64,000 nt of DNA from Paguma larvata (lineage: Eukaryota > Chordata > Mammalia > Carnivora > Viverridae), in the NCBI GenBank assembly GCA_030068075.1, contig CM057831.1:12629370-12693369 (forward strand). Reading direction: 5' to 3'. Position 1 is the first letter of the stretch, and the number at the start of each line of letters is the position of its first letter. Positions 26,901 through 41,900 of this stretch are shown piece by piece. The position numbers were made by a program, and so were the translations under genes. The notes beneath the pieces were generated by a model. The model had not been told where the DNA came from and did not search any database. It saw nothing but the letters and a program-made list of their open reading frames with translations.

Positions 26901-29900
26901 GTTAAATTAAAAAAACAAAACGTGCATGTATTTCTCCACCTTTCTTTGTTTAATCTTTTTATACACATATTACTCATTCCATACTTCTTCAATTTCTCCA
27001 CCTCCCCATTGTGCTTTATTTCCTGATCTCCCTCCACCCTCAGGCCTAAAGGAGAGAAATCAGCCCTCTGCAAGAGAAATAGGGAGGGTGGTACCACTGG
27101 GCGGGAGATTAGGTCATGTAGTGGTCTTCAACCAGGCAGCACCACATTCGAAAATATTGGCAAGGTTGGAGTGGGGGTGGCATTGTGATAACAGTGATCC
27201 TGGATGTTCGAGACCATGAGGAATTCTCGAATACCAGGAGTGCCTCTCGTTGAGAAACACTGAGAAGATGAAGGAAATTTTTAGAGAAGAGGTTGAGGAG
27301 AATGGAGTATTTCTTTATATGTATATTTCTTTTTTTGGAGAGAGGGAGTGTGTGTGTGAGCAGGGTAAAGGGGCTGAGGCAGAGAGAGAGAATCTTAAGC
27401 AGTCTCCATGCTCCATGAGCATAGAGCCTGGCATGGGGTTCAATCCCATGATCCTGGGATCATGATCTGAGCTGAAATCAGAAGTTGGAGGCTCAGCAAC
27501 TGAGCCACCAGGTACTCCAAGAATGGAGTGTTTCATATGTGCTGCCCATGAGTTCCAAGGGATACAGAAGAAGAATTTTAGGAACTAGGGAAGGAAGAAT
27601 TTTAGGATTAGGGACATACAGAGCTATGTGAAGGTACGCAGTGCCATGGGGGATGACGGCCTGGGTGTCTTTAGCTTCTCGTGGTTACTGATGCAAACAG
27701 GGGTAGTGAGCAGGCTGCAGATGAGTCTCATAGTCCTGAGGCATGTTAAGATGATGCAGCTGTGAGTGTTGGGGGCGGGGCAGGGGTTCCATCTTCACTC
27801 CTACAGGTGAGTGCAGTTCTGTGTGCGTCTGTCTATGTCTCTCAGCACACTCCCTCCCCCACCATCGCTCTCCTCTCCTTTTCTCCCTCTTGTCTCTCCC
27901 TCTCATCTGCCACCTTCTCCTCCCATTCTCTCCCACCCTCCTCCACCTTCCCCTGCCTTCCTCTCTCTTTCTTTCCCTCTCTTTTCTTCCTTCCTTCCTT
28001 CCTTCCTTCCTTCCTGTCTTCCTTTCCCCTTTTCTTTCCTTTATTTTGCTCTCTTTCACTCCCTTTATTTTTCTCTTTCCTTCCCTTCTTCTCTTTTCTT
28101 TCTTCTTTCATTTATTCCTGTCTTCTCTATCTCTTACCCAGTAATAATTCATAAATATTTTCTATGTTCCAGACAATTTTTAGATCCTTTACATCTTCTT
28201 CTCCTTTTTTTTTCTTCTTAGATTTTTGCAACATCAATCAGTAACCATTTCTTTCTCTTCAGTTGGCAGAGCTATGGAACTGCAGAAGCAGAGGCACCCT
28301 AAGCACTTATCCACCCCCTCTTCTGTGAGTCCTGAGCCTCAGGACTCTGCCAAGTTGCGCCAGAGTGGGTTAGCAGGCGAAGGAACAGACGTCGGGTACC
28401 TGCCAGCCAATTCTGTGTCCTCTGGGGCCTCAGGGGCCACTCTTTCCCAGGAAGGAGGGAAAGAGAATGATCTGGGTGAGCTAATGCCGTAGTGCAACTT
28501 AACCAAGTCTCAAGATTTTGAAGCGGTCACACTAAGTCAGCAATAGAGTGGCATATTATTTTAATCAAGGCTGAATCCCAGTTTAATTTCATTTTAACAT
28601 TTTAATGTCTTCTACAGCTGGTGATAAATCTGTGCTAAGTGGTAGTTCTGAATTCTTACCAGTTCAGAACCATCGATCGAGTGCTCTTTCCAGCATTCGC
28701 TCTGTATCCGATGCTAGCGCATAGAAATGACACTTAGATTCTTGCCCTGTGCTGTTTAGTCCTGTGGGGAGATAGTCACACCAGTAAAAAATCAGATCGT
28801 GCCCAGTCCAGTAGCGGAGAGGTAAAAGAAGTGTGGAGGGGATTTAGTAGCTAAAAGCAGACATGGAGGGAGGCTGAAGAAGACTTTTTTTTAAAAACCT
28901 GAGATACTAGAGATTTTTTTTTAATACTAAAGGGAAGCCAGGAAACAGGAGGAGGTTGAAGATGCGGGGGACAGACTGTGTATAACGAATAGGACAGAGT
29001 TTGGAGAAGGAGAGAGGAGATGAGAGGCAGTGTGTGTGCGACGGGCGGGGAGACTCGAGGAGTAGAGGAAGATGTAATTGTAGATCCCTGGGAAAAGAGC
29101 TTATTACCGTATTTCTTCATACTTGTTACAGTGGGTTTCTTAAGTAAGTGAGCTGGGTGAATCAGTGATTTTATTTGGAGAGGGGGTTTTGGAAGCAGTT
29201 CGGTTTCTGGTATGCCAAAGTCGAGGATAAAGCTATGGGAGTGGTCACTGAAATGGCATAGAGGAAGTTATTAGAGATGAAGGAAGTAAGGAACCAAGAG
29301 GCCAGGGGTCTGAATACTTAACATCCCTGGGTTTTGAGGTCACCTCGTGTGATACCAGCAGAGAGAGGGAAGCTGTGAGCCAGCAGCCAGAAGTTGACTA
29401 TTGCTAGATGATTGTCGTGAGGAGCGGAGAGCGTGAGGAGTGGAGAGCGTGTGATAATATCTTGGAGTGAGAGCCTCAAGCGGCAAGAGATTTTTATAGG
29501 AAGGCAAGATAATGGTCTGAAAGTAGTATTGAGGAACAAGGGTATCTATCTCATCTCTGCCCTGAAGCACACAGTGCACAGTGGAAACATCTGTCTCTAT
29601 CTGAGAGGACTGTAGCGGAAGAGGTGATCCCCAGTGGGATAGGCAGTTTTTATTTAAGACAAAGAAGGAAGGGTGGCATCTGTAGAAAACTCTGGAGTTT
29701 TCTCTTATGTGGAATTCCGAAGATGTTGGCTTAAGTACGTGCATTAATTCATGGCTCCCAGCTCTCACTGAAATAAAAACATGGCAGATGGGTAACCAAT
29801 AGCAAATAAATGAAAACCATGAAGAGAAAGGAAGTGGAGGAAGAGAACATGTTATCAACAAGGAAGAGATTTCAACAGAGTTTGGGGAGATTAAAAGTGG

Positions 29901-32900
29901 ACAAGAGGGGTTTGATGGGTAAAACAACATAGAGGAAGCTGGAGTCCATAACTCATACAAGGGGTCCCAGATGGGGAGCCAGTCTGCCGATTGGAACCCT
30001 GGAGAGACCGTGGGCGCGGCGGTTGGGATGTGTTACATGGAGCGCAGGAGTAAGAAAGCAAGCTGAAAACAGTGAATTAATTGAAGGCCTGTAATCAAAA
30101 CAATGATCCTTGCATTGTAAAATGCGAGCTGTCACTTATGTATCAGAAGAACATGAGTGTGCTCTCTTTTAGAGAAGTTGAATGAGTTGTGTCGGGAAAG
30201 CTGAGTAGGTCCTCCATGACGTTAGTGCCCTGAAGTTCTAACAGTTGGAGGCCTGAAGCTTGACAGTAGACATTCCAGGGTCTCACCATGTCCAGAGGGC
30301 TCCCATCTGAAATGAATCTGCTTCTATAGAGCTGCAAAGGAAAGCCCCAGCAGCTACTCAAATATGAATAGTATTACTCATTCTTGGAAAAATTTGCTTA
30401 TTAGGGTCAAGACCTACGATAATACCAAACCTGTTGATGGCATAAAAAAAGAATACGAAATAAACAGAAAAACCGCCCCTAGCAGAAAACAGTAATTTAG
30501 GTAATAGACAAGAACGTTGAAAAAAATACCTGTAAGTTAGATAGTATACTTGGGGAAATTTTAAATATTATTATATTTATAAAACAGGAATAACAATGCT
30601 ACAAAAAAGGAACTTTCAGAAACCAAAAAGAAATGATTTACTATAACTGTTACAATACAAAAACTACTGTATTAGTTGTCAACTGCTTTGTGATAAACCA
30701 CCTCAAACCTTTATAGCTTAACACAAAAAACACTATGTCACATTTTTGGTGGGTGAGGAACTTGAGAGCAGCTTAGCAGGGCAATTCTGTCTCCTGCCTC
30801 ACCTGAAGGCTTAGCTGGGGCCAGGGGACCTGCTTCCATGCTCACCCAGGTGGCCGATTGCGGGGGACTTAGCTCCCTGCTGGAGGCCTTGGCTCCTCAC
30901 CACATGGGCTTCTCCGTGGAACTGCTTGAGTGCCAGCTGCCTTCAGAGTGATCCAAAAGAGAGAGCAAGAAAGGAGCTGCACTGTCTTTAATGAGTTGGT
31001 CTCTGTGGGTGCGCACTGTCACTTCAGCAGGTTAGAAGGCCCCTAAATCTATCTCTCACTCAGGGAGGGAAGAATTAGGTTCGACCCCCGAAGCTTCGAA
31101 GGAGTATCAAAGAATTTGTGCATGTATTTTTGAACCATCAGAGCTACCAAGAATTAAAAAAAAAAAAAAAAAAGTCAGTAAAAATAAAGCCAAGGAAATA
31201 TTTCAGAATGTATATCAGAAACACCAAGAGACAGAAATTGGAGAGACAAGAATTATGGAGAGACCCACTTGAGAGGTCCTACGTCTGTCTGTCTGATGAA
31301 AGATCAGCAGAGGAAATGGAGGAGAGAGAGTTAGAGAAGTGATAAGAGAGACTGTCTCAGGACAAGAATAGTTGTCCTCAGACAGAATGAGTTCACCGGG
31401 AACCACTTACAATGAATAACAAGAACAATAATAATAACAAGAGCCATACCTAAAATGTCTCTGGAAATTTCCATGCATCAGAGATAAAGAGTCCTGAAAG
31501 CTTTGAAGGGAAAGAAAATGGGGATTATGGTGCATCCCATTTCTCATTATAACACGAGGGGCTAGAATACAAAGGAGCCATGCCTTTCAGCTTGCTGAAA
31601 GAAAATCATTGAACTTAGAATTCTATATCTATCCAAATTACCCATCAGAAATGAAAGAAAATACAAAGACATTTTCACATATGCCAGGATTCAAAGTTGA
31701 ACTGAAATGCGCCCTTTCCTTGAACATGATTGAAGATACAGACTCTGACAAAATGAGAGAAAAATTAAGAAAAAAAATGTTATGGGATCCAGGAAGTGGT
31801 GGAAACAACCCAGGAAAGTGGTGACGGACAGGCAGTTCCCGGACGACAGTTACGTCACAGGCCAAGGGAGCAGCTGCTCCTGTCTGGAGCACAAGCACTA
31901 GAAGATAAGAAAGAGGGAGATTCTCAGCAGTTGATAGTATGATGTAGCAAATGAAAGATTCTGAGACTTGATCAGATGATAGTGCTTTGACAGCAGTAAA
32001 ATAAAGCCATTTAGAAACGCTAAGTAAAACAGTTGTTCAAGAAAGTTAAGTAATGATTTAAATGTGAAACAGTAAGTGGCATAATCTTGAAGTAGCTGAT
32101 GCAGTACCTGACCTCGAGGCAATGAACAGCTCTGTTTCTCGTGACCCACGCGTTGCATCTTGGGAACAGCAGAAAAGGAAACATAATCCTAACTAATATC
32201 CCTCTTAACCTGGCAGGAGTAATGTGTATTTGCAATATGTTGTATGTTGTATTTTGTGTATGACGCTATCTACGTTGGTACAGTAACGTAAGCGGTGTTG
32301 GTTTTTAGGCTTTTAGAATTCACCTAATAGGCAAGGCACAGAATATTTAGTTGTGGCCATAGATCATGGGAATGTAAAATATCCATCTAATGATACAAGT
32401 AAACATGTAATCAAAAGAAATGAAGGATAGAAGGAGAGAGATACAAGTAAAGGGAAGGATATGGATACCAAATACCTAATTTGTTGTAGAAGAGAGTTAA
32501 GGTACTAACTTCTTGATGTAATAAAAATATAGATTTAATTCTATCATTTAAACTTAATAACCATTAACTGGACTAGTAGTAATAATATAATTATCATCCA
32601 TGGGAAGAAATGGGGAGGAAGTGAAGGTGGGAAGTGTAAGTGAGCAAAACCCTCAGAGGAGGAAGAAATGGGTATTACCTAAAGGAAGTAAGTCAAGAAA
32701 AAGAAGTATGAGGTTATTATTTTGAATTGGACCACCGTAATAACTAAAATTTACCTGAAACAGATTGGCACAGGGGTTAGAAAAAGATAACGTAAGACAA
32801 TGTTTCTCTTCTGAGTTGTTTACGTGTCTTATGTTGGTTTTTAAAAAGTTGCTTAAAAATAATATTCTTGTTTATTTTTTAGTGCATTTTAAAATTTTAT

Positions 32901-35900
32901 ATATTAGAGTTTTGGTTCTAGCTAGCCTATAATTGAATTAAGAATGTGCTGTGGATAGATTGAAGCTCTCCTTGGAGACTGATTCTTTTGGAATCATTGT
33001 CTTCACTAACGCCATCTGGGGGTCTAACTTTCGGTCTGCCTTTTGTCTTTTCAGGATCAAAGCAAGTCGGAGAAACCCCCGCATCTGGAGACTGCATGGA
33101 TGGCGCCCCTCGCACTCCCAATACCATCTTTGATTTCCCACCTCCTCCGTTAGACCAAGTGCAGGAGGAGGAGTGGGAAGTGGAAAGGTAATTCAGCGAT
33201 ATCTTAGGGAGGGTGGTTAGGACAACTTCAACTGTTTCACTGTATAGTATTCCTATACTTGGCAGCGTTTTCCCCACATGTGTTTTTTGAAAAAGAACTA
33301 GAACTTATTGCTAGTAAATCTTAGGTGCTGAAATGTTTTTAATTTATTTTATATTCAGTCATTGTAATTTCAGAAGAATTACTTATTAGCCACTGTAGTT
33401 TAACCCAGTTTTGAATATCTCTGGCATAAATTTATTTTTCTTTCCTTTTTATTGAAGTCTGGTTGACTTGGAACGTTACTTAGTTTCAGGTGTACAGCGT
33501 AGGGATTTGATAAGTTTATATGTTATGTTGTGCTGGCCGCAGGTGTAACTGCCATCTGTCCCCACACAACGGCTGTTACACCACCATTGACAACACCATT
33601 GACTGTATTCCCTGTGCTGTGCCTTTTGCTCCCCTGACTTACACGCTCCATTAACTAGAAGCCTGGGGGCGCCTGGGTGGCTCAGTTGGTTAAGCGGCCA
33701 ACTTCGGCTCAGGTCATGATCTCACAGTCTGTGAGTTCGAGCCCCGCATCGGGCTCTGTGCTGACAGCTCAGAGCCTGGAACCTGCTTCAGATTCCGTAT
33801 CTCCCTCTCTCTCTGCCCTTCCCCTGCTCATACTCTGTCTCTATGTCTCTCAAAATTAAATAAACGTTAAAAAAAATTAAAAAAAAACAACTAGAAGCCT
33901 GGACCTGTCGCACCCCTCACCCATTTTGCCCATCCCCTCACCATCTCCTTTCTGGCAACCATCAGTTTGTTCTGTGTTTGTAGGTCTGTTCCTGCTTTTT
34001 TTCCTTGTTTGTTCATTTGTTTTTTAGGTGCCATGTATGAATCATATGGTATTTGTCTTTCTCTGTCTTATTTCACTTAGCATAATACCCTCTGGGTTCA
34101 ACCATGTTGTCACACGTGGCAACATCTCATATTTTTTTTATGGTTGAGTAATAATATTTCCCTGTGTGTATATATCACATCATTATTCATCTATTGGTGC
34201 ACACTTCGGTTGCTTCCATATCTTGGCTGTTGTAAATCATGCTGTAATAAATGTAGGATTGCATATATCTTTTGAAATTAGCGTTTTTGTTTTCTTTGGG
34301 TAAATATCCAGTAGGGGACCTACTAGGTTGTTCAGTGTTTGCATTTTTAATTTTTTGAAGAAACTTCACACTGTTTTCCACAGTGGCTGCACCAGTTTGC
34401 ATTCCTCCTTTTTCCCCACATCCTAACCGACACTTGCTATTTCTTGTCATCCTGATACCAGCCATTCTGACAAGGTGATATCTCGTTGTTTGATTTGCAT
34501 TTCCCCGATGTTGTGTGATGCTGAATATCTTTTCGTGTATCTGTTGGCCATCTGTATGTCTTCTTTGGAAAAGTGTTCAGGGTCTTTGGCATAAATTTCT
34601 TGATTACCATTTTCTTTTTATATTGACCCTTTATTCTCCATTATTTTAGGGTGCCTGAACATGGGACACCAAAGCCCTTTCGAAAGTGAGTAATCCTAAA
34701 GTAGTTTTCAATGGAGGCATGTTTTAAGAAACAGAAAACTAACATTCTAGTTTTGAAGGAAAAAACCTGTACACAAATCCATTAGGTACTATAAAAGAAA
34801 GTTCTTAATAAACACCAAGCATTCAAAAGATATTTATAGAGTTGTATATGACACACATAAGTCATTTCATATGGGAGGATGATGTTTCAGGCCCCAAGCT
34901 AAGCAGTACTTCAGAAATATGACTTATTTACTGTGACGTAAAAACTTGTGCTATTTCCTGTTGTCCACCTGATGTCCTCAAAATAGAATTCATCATTTTT
35001 TTTTCCATCAGATTTGACAGCATAGCTTTTGGAGAAAGTCAAAGTGAGGATGAACAGTTTGAAAATGACTTAGAGACAGATCCACCCAACTGGCAACAGC
35101 TCGTTAGTCGAGAAGTGTTACTGGGACTAAAGCCTTGTGAGATCAAAAGACAGGAAGTAATTAATGGTGAGTTTAATTAGATTTTGTTGTTGTTCACATA
35201 CAGTGAGTTTTATTAGACTAAAGCCCCTGAGTCTTGGAGTTTGCTTCAAAATTTCTGCTAGCCTTTTGTTTTATATAAAAGGGAAATTAAGGTAGACAGA
35301 TGATCCTCGAACTTTCCAACTCAAAAAAGGCAAATGATTCTGTGATTCTTAATGAGAATTTAAAAGGAAAAGGTGTTTAGCTTTCAGGGTGTTTAAGATT
35401 CATAGCATTATAGATTTGAAACTTGAAGAGTCATTAAGACAACACTGGTCCTCTCACTTAACTTTCATGCCAAGTTATTTTTATGCATAGATTATGAAGA
35501 AGCTCAGGGTGATTGGTGGAATTAATCAGGATCACACAGCTAGCCGATAAGTGATGGGGAGAAAACTGGGAACCAGGTCTTCCTCTATGCTAGAGGGGTA
35601 TTCTTCATTTTACCCTCGCATATATGTGACAGAGGTGTGGCTGACACCGAGGCTGTGCCTTCCACTGTCTTTAGGATGCGATTTAAATAAATACCCTTCC
35701 TTGTCTGATAACTTTGAGACATAATGAAATGACAAGTCTGGCCTCAGAAATGAGGGTTTGTAGGCAAATGAGATAACCGAAGTGCTGTTATTCCTGAAGA
35801 GGGCTCGGCTGAAAGGCCGTACGTATGCTGTTTGGGCTTACAGCTTTCTGCTGTCGGGGCTGCTGTTGGCGGGGACCACTGTAAAGAGTCGGAGGGAGTT

Positions 35901-38900
35901 TGGAGTACATCATTACCTTTAAGATACAGAAGAGCTTTGAATGTGATTTTTCATTTGTCAGCATTCAGCTCTTAGAGCCAGTGTGTAGGAGGGTCTCATG
36001 GATTCAAGAAAGTGACATCAGAGATACTGCGTCCTTTCAGAGCTGTGAACAATTATTATAGAACTCACTTGCTGCTTAATTCCAGTTAAAGACTGTGTTC
36101 GATCTCATGGAATTATTCTAAATGAGGTAATATTTCATATTTCCTTTTTTTTTTTTTTTTTTTTTGCTTAGAATTGTTCTATACTGAAAGAGCTCATGTT
36201 CGAACACTGAAGGTTCTTGATCAAGTGTTCTATCAGCGAGTATCCAGAGAAGGAATTCTGTCACCTTCAGAACTACGGAAAATTTTTTCAAACTTGGAAG
36301 ATATTCTTCAACTTCATAGTAAGAAAAATCGACTCTGATCTTTGTTCCTAACATTTTTAATAGATGAAAGATTGTGAGTATATAAAGGCACCATAACAGT
36401 AAAATCTTCTAAATGTATCCATGTTAGCATTCTTGAAATTATATAATTACAGGTGAGCACATAACTTAAGTAAAGAAGTGATCTGATCTTTGAATACTTC
36501 CCTCCCCAACACCATCAGCCTTTTGTATATAAAATGTTAGCTCAGGACTTAAGGTCTAAAGTCGATGTCTAAGATGAAAAATAAGAATAATTAAAATTAC
36601 CCTTGGGAGCTTCTTATCAGTTGCAGTATATATATGTTTTTAAAAATACATGTCCGATATAGTGGTGTATATGTTTTTGGATATATTACATACAGTATAT
36701 AATTTCATGATGGAATAATTTTCAGGAATTAAGTTATTGTTGCTTGAAAGGCCTGAGTAAATATATAAAAAATTCCTGGCTTTCCTTGGTTATAGTCATC
36801 TCGGACTTTTGTAGACACAGTTTCTCTCTTTGTAAGTCATGCTTCTCTGTGATCCTTAATTCTCAAGCTTTCTTGCGTCAAGGATGCCAGCAGCACTTGC
36901 CAACGCCTGCCTACCAAATTGATGCCTTTTACGTTTTTGTGGGTGATCTTAGGTTTCACTGGCATGAACTGACAAGTTCAGGGTGATTGTATCCACTGCC
37001 TGTGAATGTGAGCGTTTTGAGAGCAGCATTGGGTAGAATCACCTGTTCTATTTAAATTTCCTTATGAGCATGATTATGATGGAGTCTTTAAGTTAAACGT
37101 GTATTTTAAGCACCTATACTGTATGTAACGTGCTGGTGTCCACATTGATGCGTTGGCACCTGTTTTTCAGAGGAGAGCTCACAGGTATCTGTATGTATAA
37201 GAATTGTGTTCAGATTTGTATTTAAGGAAGCTAGAAGCAGCTATACTACTGTGAAAATTCTTTGTTTTTTGAAAATTTAGGTTCTTGGTACAACCAGTAA
37301 TGCAGCTGTATGCTTAATTATTTTTCTCTGTTTTTTTCCTCCCTTAGTTGGATTGAATGAGCAAATGAAGGCAGTTCGAAAGAGGAACGAGACCTCAGTT
37401 ATTGATCAGATTGGGGAAGATTTGCTGACCTGGGTAAGAAAATTTGCTATTTCATTTTCATGTTTTTATAGACACTTAAATATCAGATTTAAGGTTGAGT
37501 AACTAGTCTTTCCAGATATGCAAACTCATGCATTTTGCAAAGCTACCGTAAAGATGAGAGAGATCTAAATATGTATTCTCTTGGGTAATATCAGTTTTTC
37601 TTTCTTTTTTATTTGTTAATATCTTCAAATAAGTGCTCATTCAAATTAAGTGCTGTTTTTTCATCAAAGATATTCTTTGTGTTTTAATGAATAGAGAGCA
37701 GAAGGAATGTTGATAAGAATAATTTAACTGATGTAGAATTTTAGCCATCTTCCAGTGTCCGAATCTCAGATTCGTGCTCCAAGACATTAAACAAGTGTAG
37801 ATCCGGAACTACCGTCATAAAAGTAAAGAAGTGACAATTATTTAATCTTACATACAGTATAAGGAAAGAGTTCAGAGACTATTGCAGCTGTTTGTCTGCT
37901 TCTGTTTTTCTGTCCGACTCTGTGAGTATGTACCTCACAGTATATACTTCTGAGCCAAACACTGTTCTAGATGCTGGGAATACAGTGGCAGTCAAAGCAG
38001 ACATGGGCCCTGTCTGGGTGCAGCTTGCAATCCCTGGGAAAACAGGCATCAGTTCTTCCAAAAGGGAGAGTACGCGTTGTTAAGGGAAGAAGTTGCAGAG
38101 AGACCCAAACTAGGACATGCAGAAAATTGTTGTAGGGGAAAGTGGATTTGATCCAGACTTTTAAAGAAAGTCCTACTGTGAATAATAGTAAAGTATGTGA
38201 TCCTGTTCTCAAACTGTTGAACAAGAACTGGTTAGGTATGCCCACAGAAACTTAAATCAGTATGCAGATTGCTTGAGAAAATGCCACAAGATTTTGGTAA
38301 CTCTACGAAGGTAACTTTTAAAAAATTAAGTACTAGAAAGTTGACTAAAACAATGTCCGTCGTACTTCTTTTGTTGGTGGTGAGTTCGTGGCTCAGAATC
38401 TGCTAGTCTGGTAGCAGGTTTTCTCTCAGCCACTTAACTCATAGGAAAGGTCTCGGAATCACAGTCTGGTCTCATCTTGCGTTTGCTCAGCTTTCCAAGG
38501 CATTTTCTCAGGAGGCCCGCTCTGGCATTATTGTTACAAAGGAGATTTAAGTTCCTCGTAAAACCCAACTTTCTTTACAGCTACTCCGCGATGGTGTGGC
38601 TCATTTTGTTCCTTGATCTCAGGGTAACAGTGAAGGTTGAAACTGAGTTCTCTTGGCTTGGCAGCACACTACTTGACTTGAAACAGAAAACTTATAGTAG
38701 GACATAGCAAAGCATCAATTTTCATGTCAAATTTGGACTTAAAAGCTTAAGTCACAGGGACTTAAGATACCAATCTTGATTCCTACGCAGTTTCACTTGG
38801 ATCTCGTATAAATAGTGTTTGCCACCAAGCGCCAAGTGAGATTTGTCATTAATAAGGCACAGGGGTGCAGTCAGTCCTCTTACCACAGTCCATTAGACTG

Positions 38901-41900
38901 CATAAACCACTACAGGGCACAAATAAGGTAGAAAACCCCCTTAGCAAAGTGGGACAAGAGAATCATATTCTTTTGTTTTTTAAGATTTTATTTTTTTAAG
39001 TAATCTCTACACCCAACATGAGACTCAAACTCAGGAGCCTGAGTTCGAGAGTCACACACTCCACCCACTGAGCCAGCCAGGTGCCCCAGAAGAATTGTAT
39101 TCTTGACCACTGTGGACCTATAAAAAGCTGAGGAAAAATAGAATGGACTAACCAATTTGGTTAGTAACTATGAGGTACAAAGGGTTTGCTTAGGGCAAAG
39201 CATTGGCCAGAAATAATAAAAGCAAAAATTGTCAATAGGCCTTGAGATTGGTTCTGTTTTTTAACATAGTCTTGGATTCTGGTATTGGTCCCTTGAGATC
39301 ACCGTATGTATACTAAGCTACTTGTAAAACTACTGTTAGAAGAAAACACTACTTGAGATTAGGACGTTATTTTCTTTTGTAAAACCAGCTGCTGTTAGTA
39401 TATACACGGCACTTTGATTGACTAACATACCAAAAATGCTGCCAGTCTCATCTTTAAATACGTTGTCATATTTATAATAAAATATCCATATAACACTGGA
39501 GCAGACTATTAAAGTATCACATTGTATGTGTGCCAGTTGGAGAAAGGATACCCTGAGTTTATCTACAAATGCACTACAAAAGGATTTTTCACAAAATAGC
39601 TTCATATACAAACTTCTGGAAATAATGGCTTTATTTAAAAAAGCTTTCTTTTTAATGTTTATGCATTTTTGAGAGACAGGGAGAGAGACAGAGTATAAGT
39701 GGGGGAGGGGCAGAGGGAGCGGGAGACACAGAATCCGAAGCAGGCTCCAGGCTCTGAGCTGTCAGCACAGAGCTCGTCATGGGGCTCGAACTCATGAGCC
39801 ATGAGATCACGACCTGAGCTGAAGTCAGACACCTAACCACCTGAGCCACCCAGGCGCCCCAGGAAATAATGACTTTAAATGGGAGATTATATGAAAAGCT
39901 TCTTTGTAAACTATAGAGCAACTATTATAAACGTGAAGATGATTAAAAATATAACTGAATCTGTACTTTTAAGAGTATATGTTATGAGTGATGCACTTCT
40001 TAGGTGTTTTATAATAACCTAAAATCAGTATATATGCAATCTTAAATTTAGAAATTTAAAAATATCAGTAGGAAGTGTAATTTTTGGCAGAAGAGGTTCA
40101 TAGGCTCATGGAACTCTCCCAAGAGAGACTGAAGGCACGGACCTCTACCCTCTGCTTAGATGAAGCAGCAGTGTTTTAATTTCCTTGTGACCAGAAAAGT
40201 GGTGACTTGTTCTGGGTTTCATGGAAACAAAGCTAGACTCCCACAGATTTTCTTCCTAGAGCAGTTAGTAATTTTTGTGAAGGTGTCCGCTTATAAGAAA
40301 ATCAGATTTTAATCTCAGTCTTTAAGTGTTTTTGTGTCTTATATTTCCCCAGTGTCAACCTGTCTATTTAATTTGGAAGTGGTTTAGACTGCACAAGTAA
40401 TAAGCTGTGGTGGCCCCTGAGCAAGAAGACATTGGAATGTGATCAGAGAAGGTCTGGGTGTGTCAGGGTCTGTCCTTTTTATCGAGAACCATTGACACTG
40501 CACAAACATATGTAGATCTCCGTTTCTTGTCATTCAGGAGTACTCAGTGGGTCATTGAAAGGATCGTGATTGTGTCTCATTTTGCCTGGCCCGAGATGAG
40601 CTCCGTATCCCATTTTCTATTGTGTTCTCTGTGTTCCCGGCACAGTTCAGCGGACCAGGGGAGGAGAAGTTGAAACACGCTGCTGCCACCTTTTGCAGTA
40701 ACCAGCCTTTTGCCCTGGAAATGATCAAGTCTCGTCAGAAAAAGGATTCCCGATTTCAGACTTTTGTGCAAGTGAGTTGAGTGAGTCACGTAAAGAAAAA
40801 AGTAATGCAGCTTTTTTCCTCGAATGTGGAATAAACTGGGAGAAGTCTAAGACCAAGATTTTTATAAGGATTTTGTTACCATTTTTGCAAGTCATACATG
40901 GCCTCTGAAATTATTGCGAAGTATAAAGGTGATATTGAAATGGTAAATAATAAAGAATAAATGTCAGGGTTAAAATACTTGACCAAGAAGTCCACATTGC
41001 CATGGAGAGACTGTCAGGAAGTGTCCCACGTACGCTGGTAAAATAATACGGTCACAACATGAGAGTGGGCTCCTCACTAGCCCAGGAAGAGTGTAGCCGC
41101 AGTCATGTGTATGGAGGTGTATATATTGATATATATCAAGGGTCAGTAAACTGTGGCCTACGGGCCATATCCAGCCTCTTGCCTGTTTTTACGGAGTCTT
41201 ATTGGAACACGGTGTAGGAGATTTTTCCTGCGGTGCAACAGACCACCACAAATGTAGCAACTTCCTGCGAATGTATTATGTCACAGTTGTTGTGGTTTAG
41301 GAGTACAGGTATCATGTAGCTGGGTCCTCTCCTCATGCTTCCACCAGGCTGCCGTGAGGGCGTCAGCTGGAGCTGCAGGTCTCGTCGGAGACTCGGGGGG
41401 GCCTCTTCTTAGCTCCCTGGTTGTTCACAGAATCCATTTCCTCGTAAATGTGTAACTGAGACCCCTGTCTTCTCATCGTCATTGGCTAGAAACCGCTCTC
41501 GGCTCCCAGAGAATGCCCGGATCTCTGCCCCGAGGCCCCGTTAGGCAGTGTGCAAGATGGTTGTTTCCTGTCTTGTAGGCCAGAAGGGTTGTGTCTCTCT
41601 GACAGCTTTCTTTTAAGGACTCTTCTGATTCAGTCAGACTTGCCTTAAGGAGTCACTCTCCTTTTTGATCAATACAGAGTTAACTGGTAGTAACCTAATC
41701 ATGTGAGTGATACCCCCTCACATTCACAAGTTCTGTCCACCCTCAAGGGGAAGCGATCATGCAGGTGTGTACACAGAGAGTGGGAATCTAGAAGGGCGTC
41801 TCAGAATTCCTTACTACACACAGCCGTGTTCATTCACATGCTGTCCGTGACTGCTCCTGTGCTGAAACAACAGGGTTAAATAGTTGTGACAAAGACTGGA

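Noticed and set aside
27541..27610. Two nearby gaagaattttagga copies
   Set aside because: Only about 20 bp repeated once with mismatches; no wider structure.
27685..28221. Overlapping ORFs of 88-136 codons on both strands
   Set aside because: They are products of the polypyrimidine tract: Ser/Pro/Leu/Phe on one strand and Arg/Glu/Lys/Gly on the other.
29340..29960. 206-codon minus-strand ORF, the longest open frame in the window
   Set aside because: It is antisense within an intron, in purine-rich sequence that looks repeat-derived. It shows no recognisable domain, and its Ser/Leu/Pro composition is what a pyrimidine-rich strand gives.
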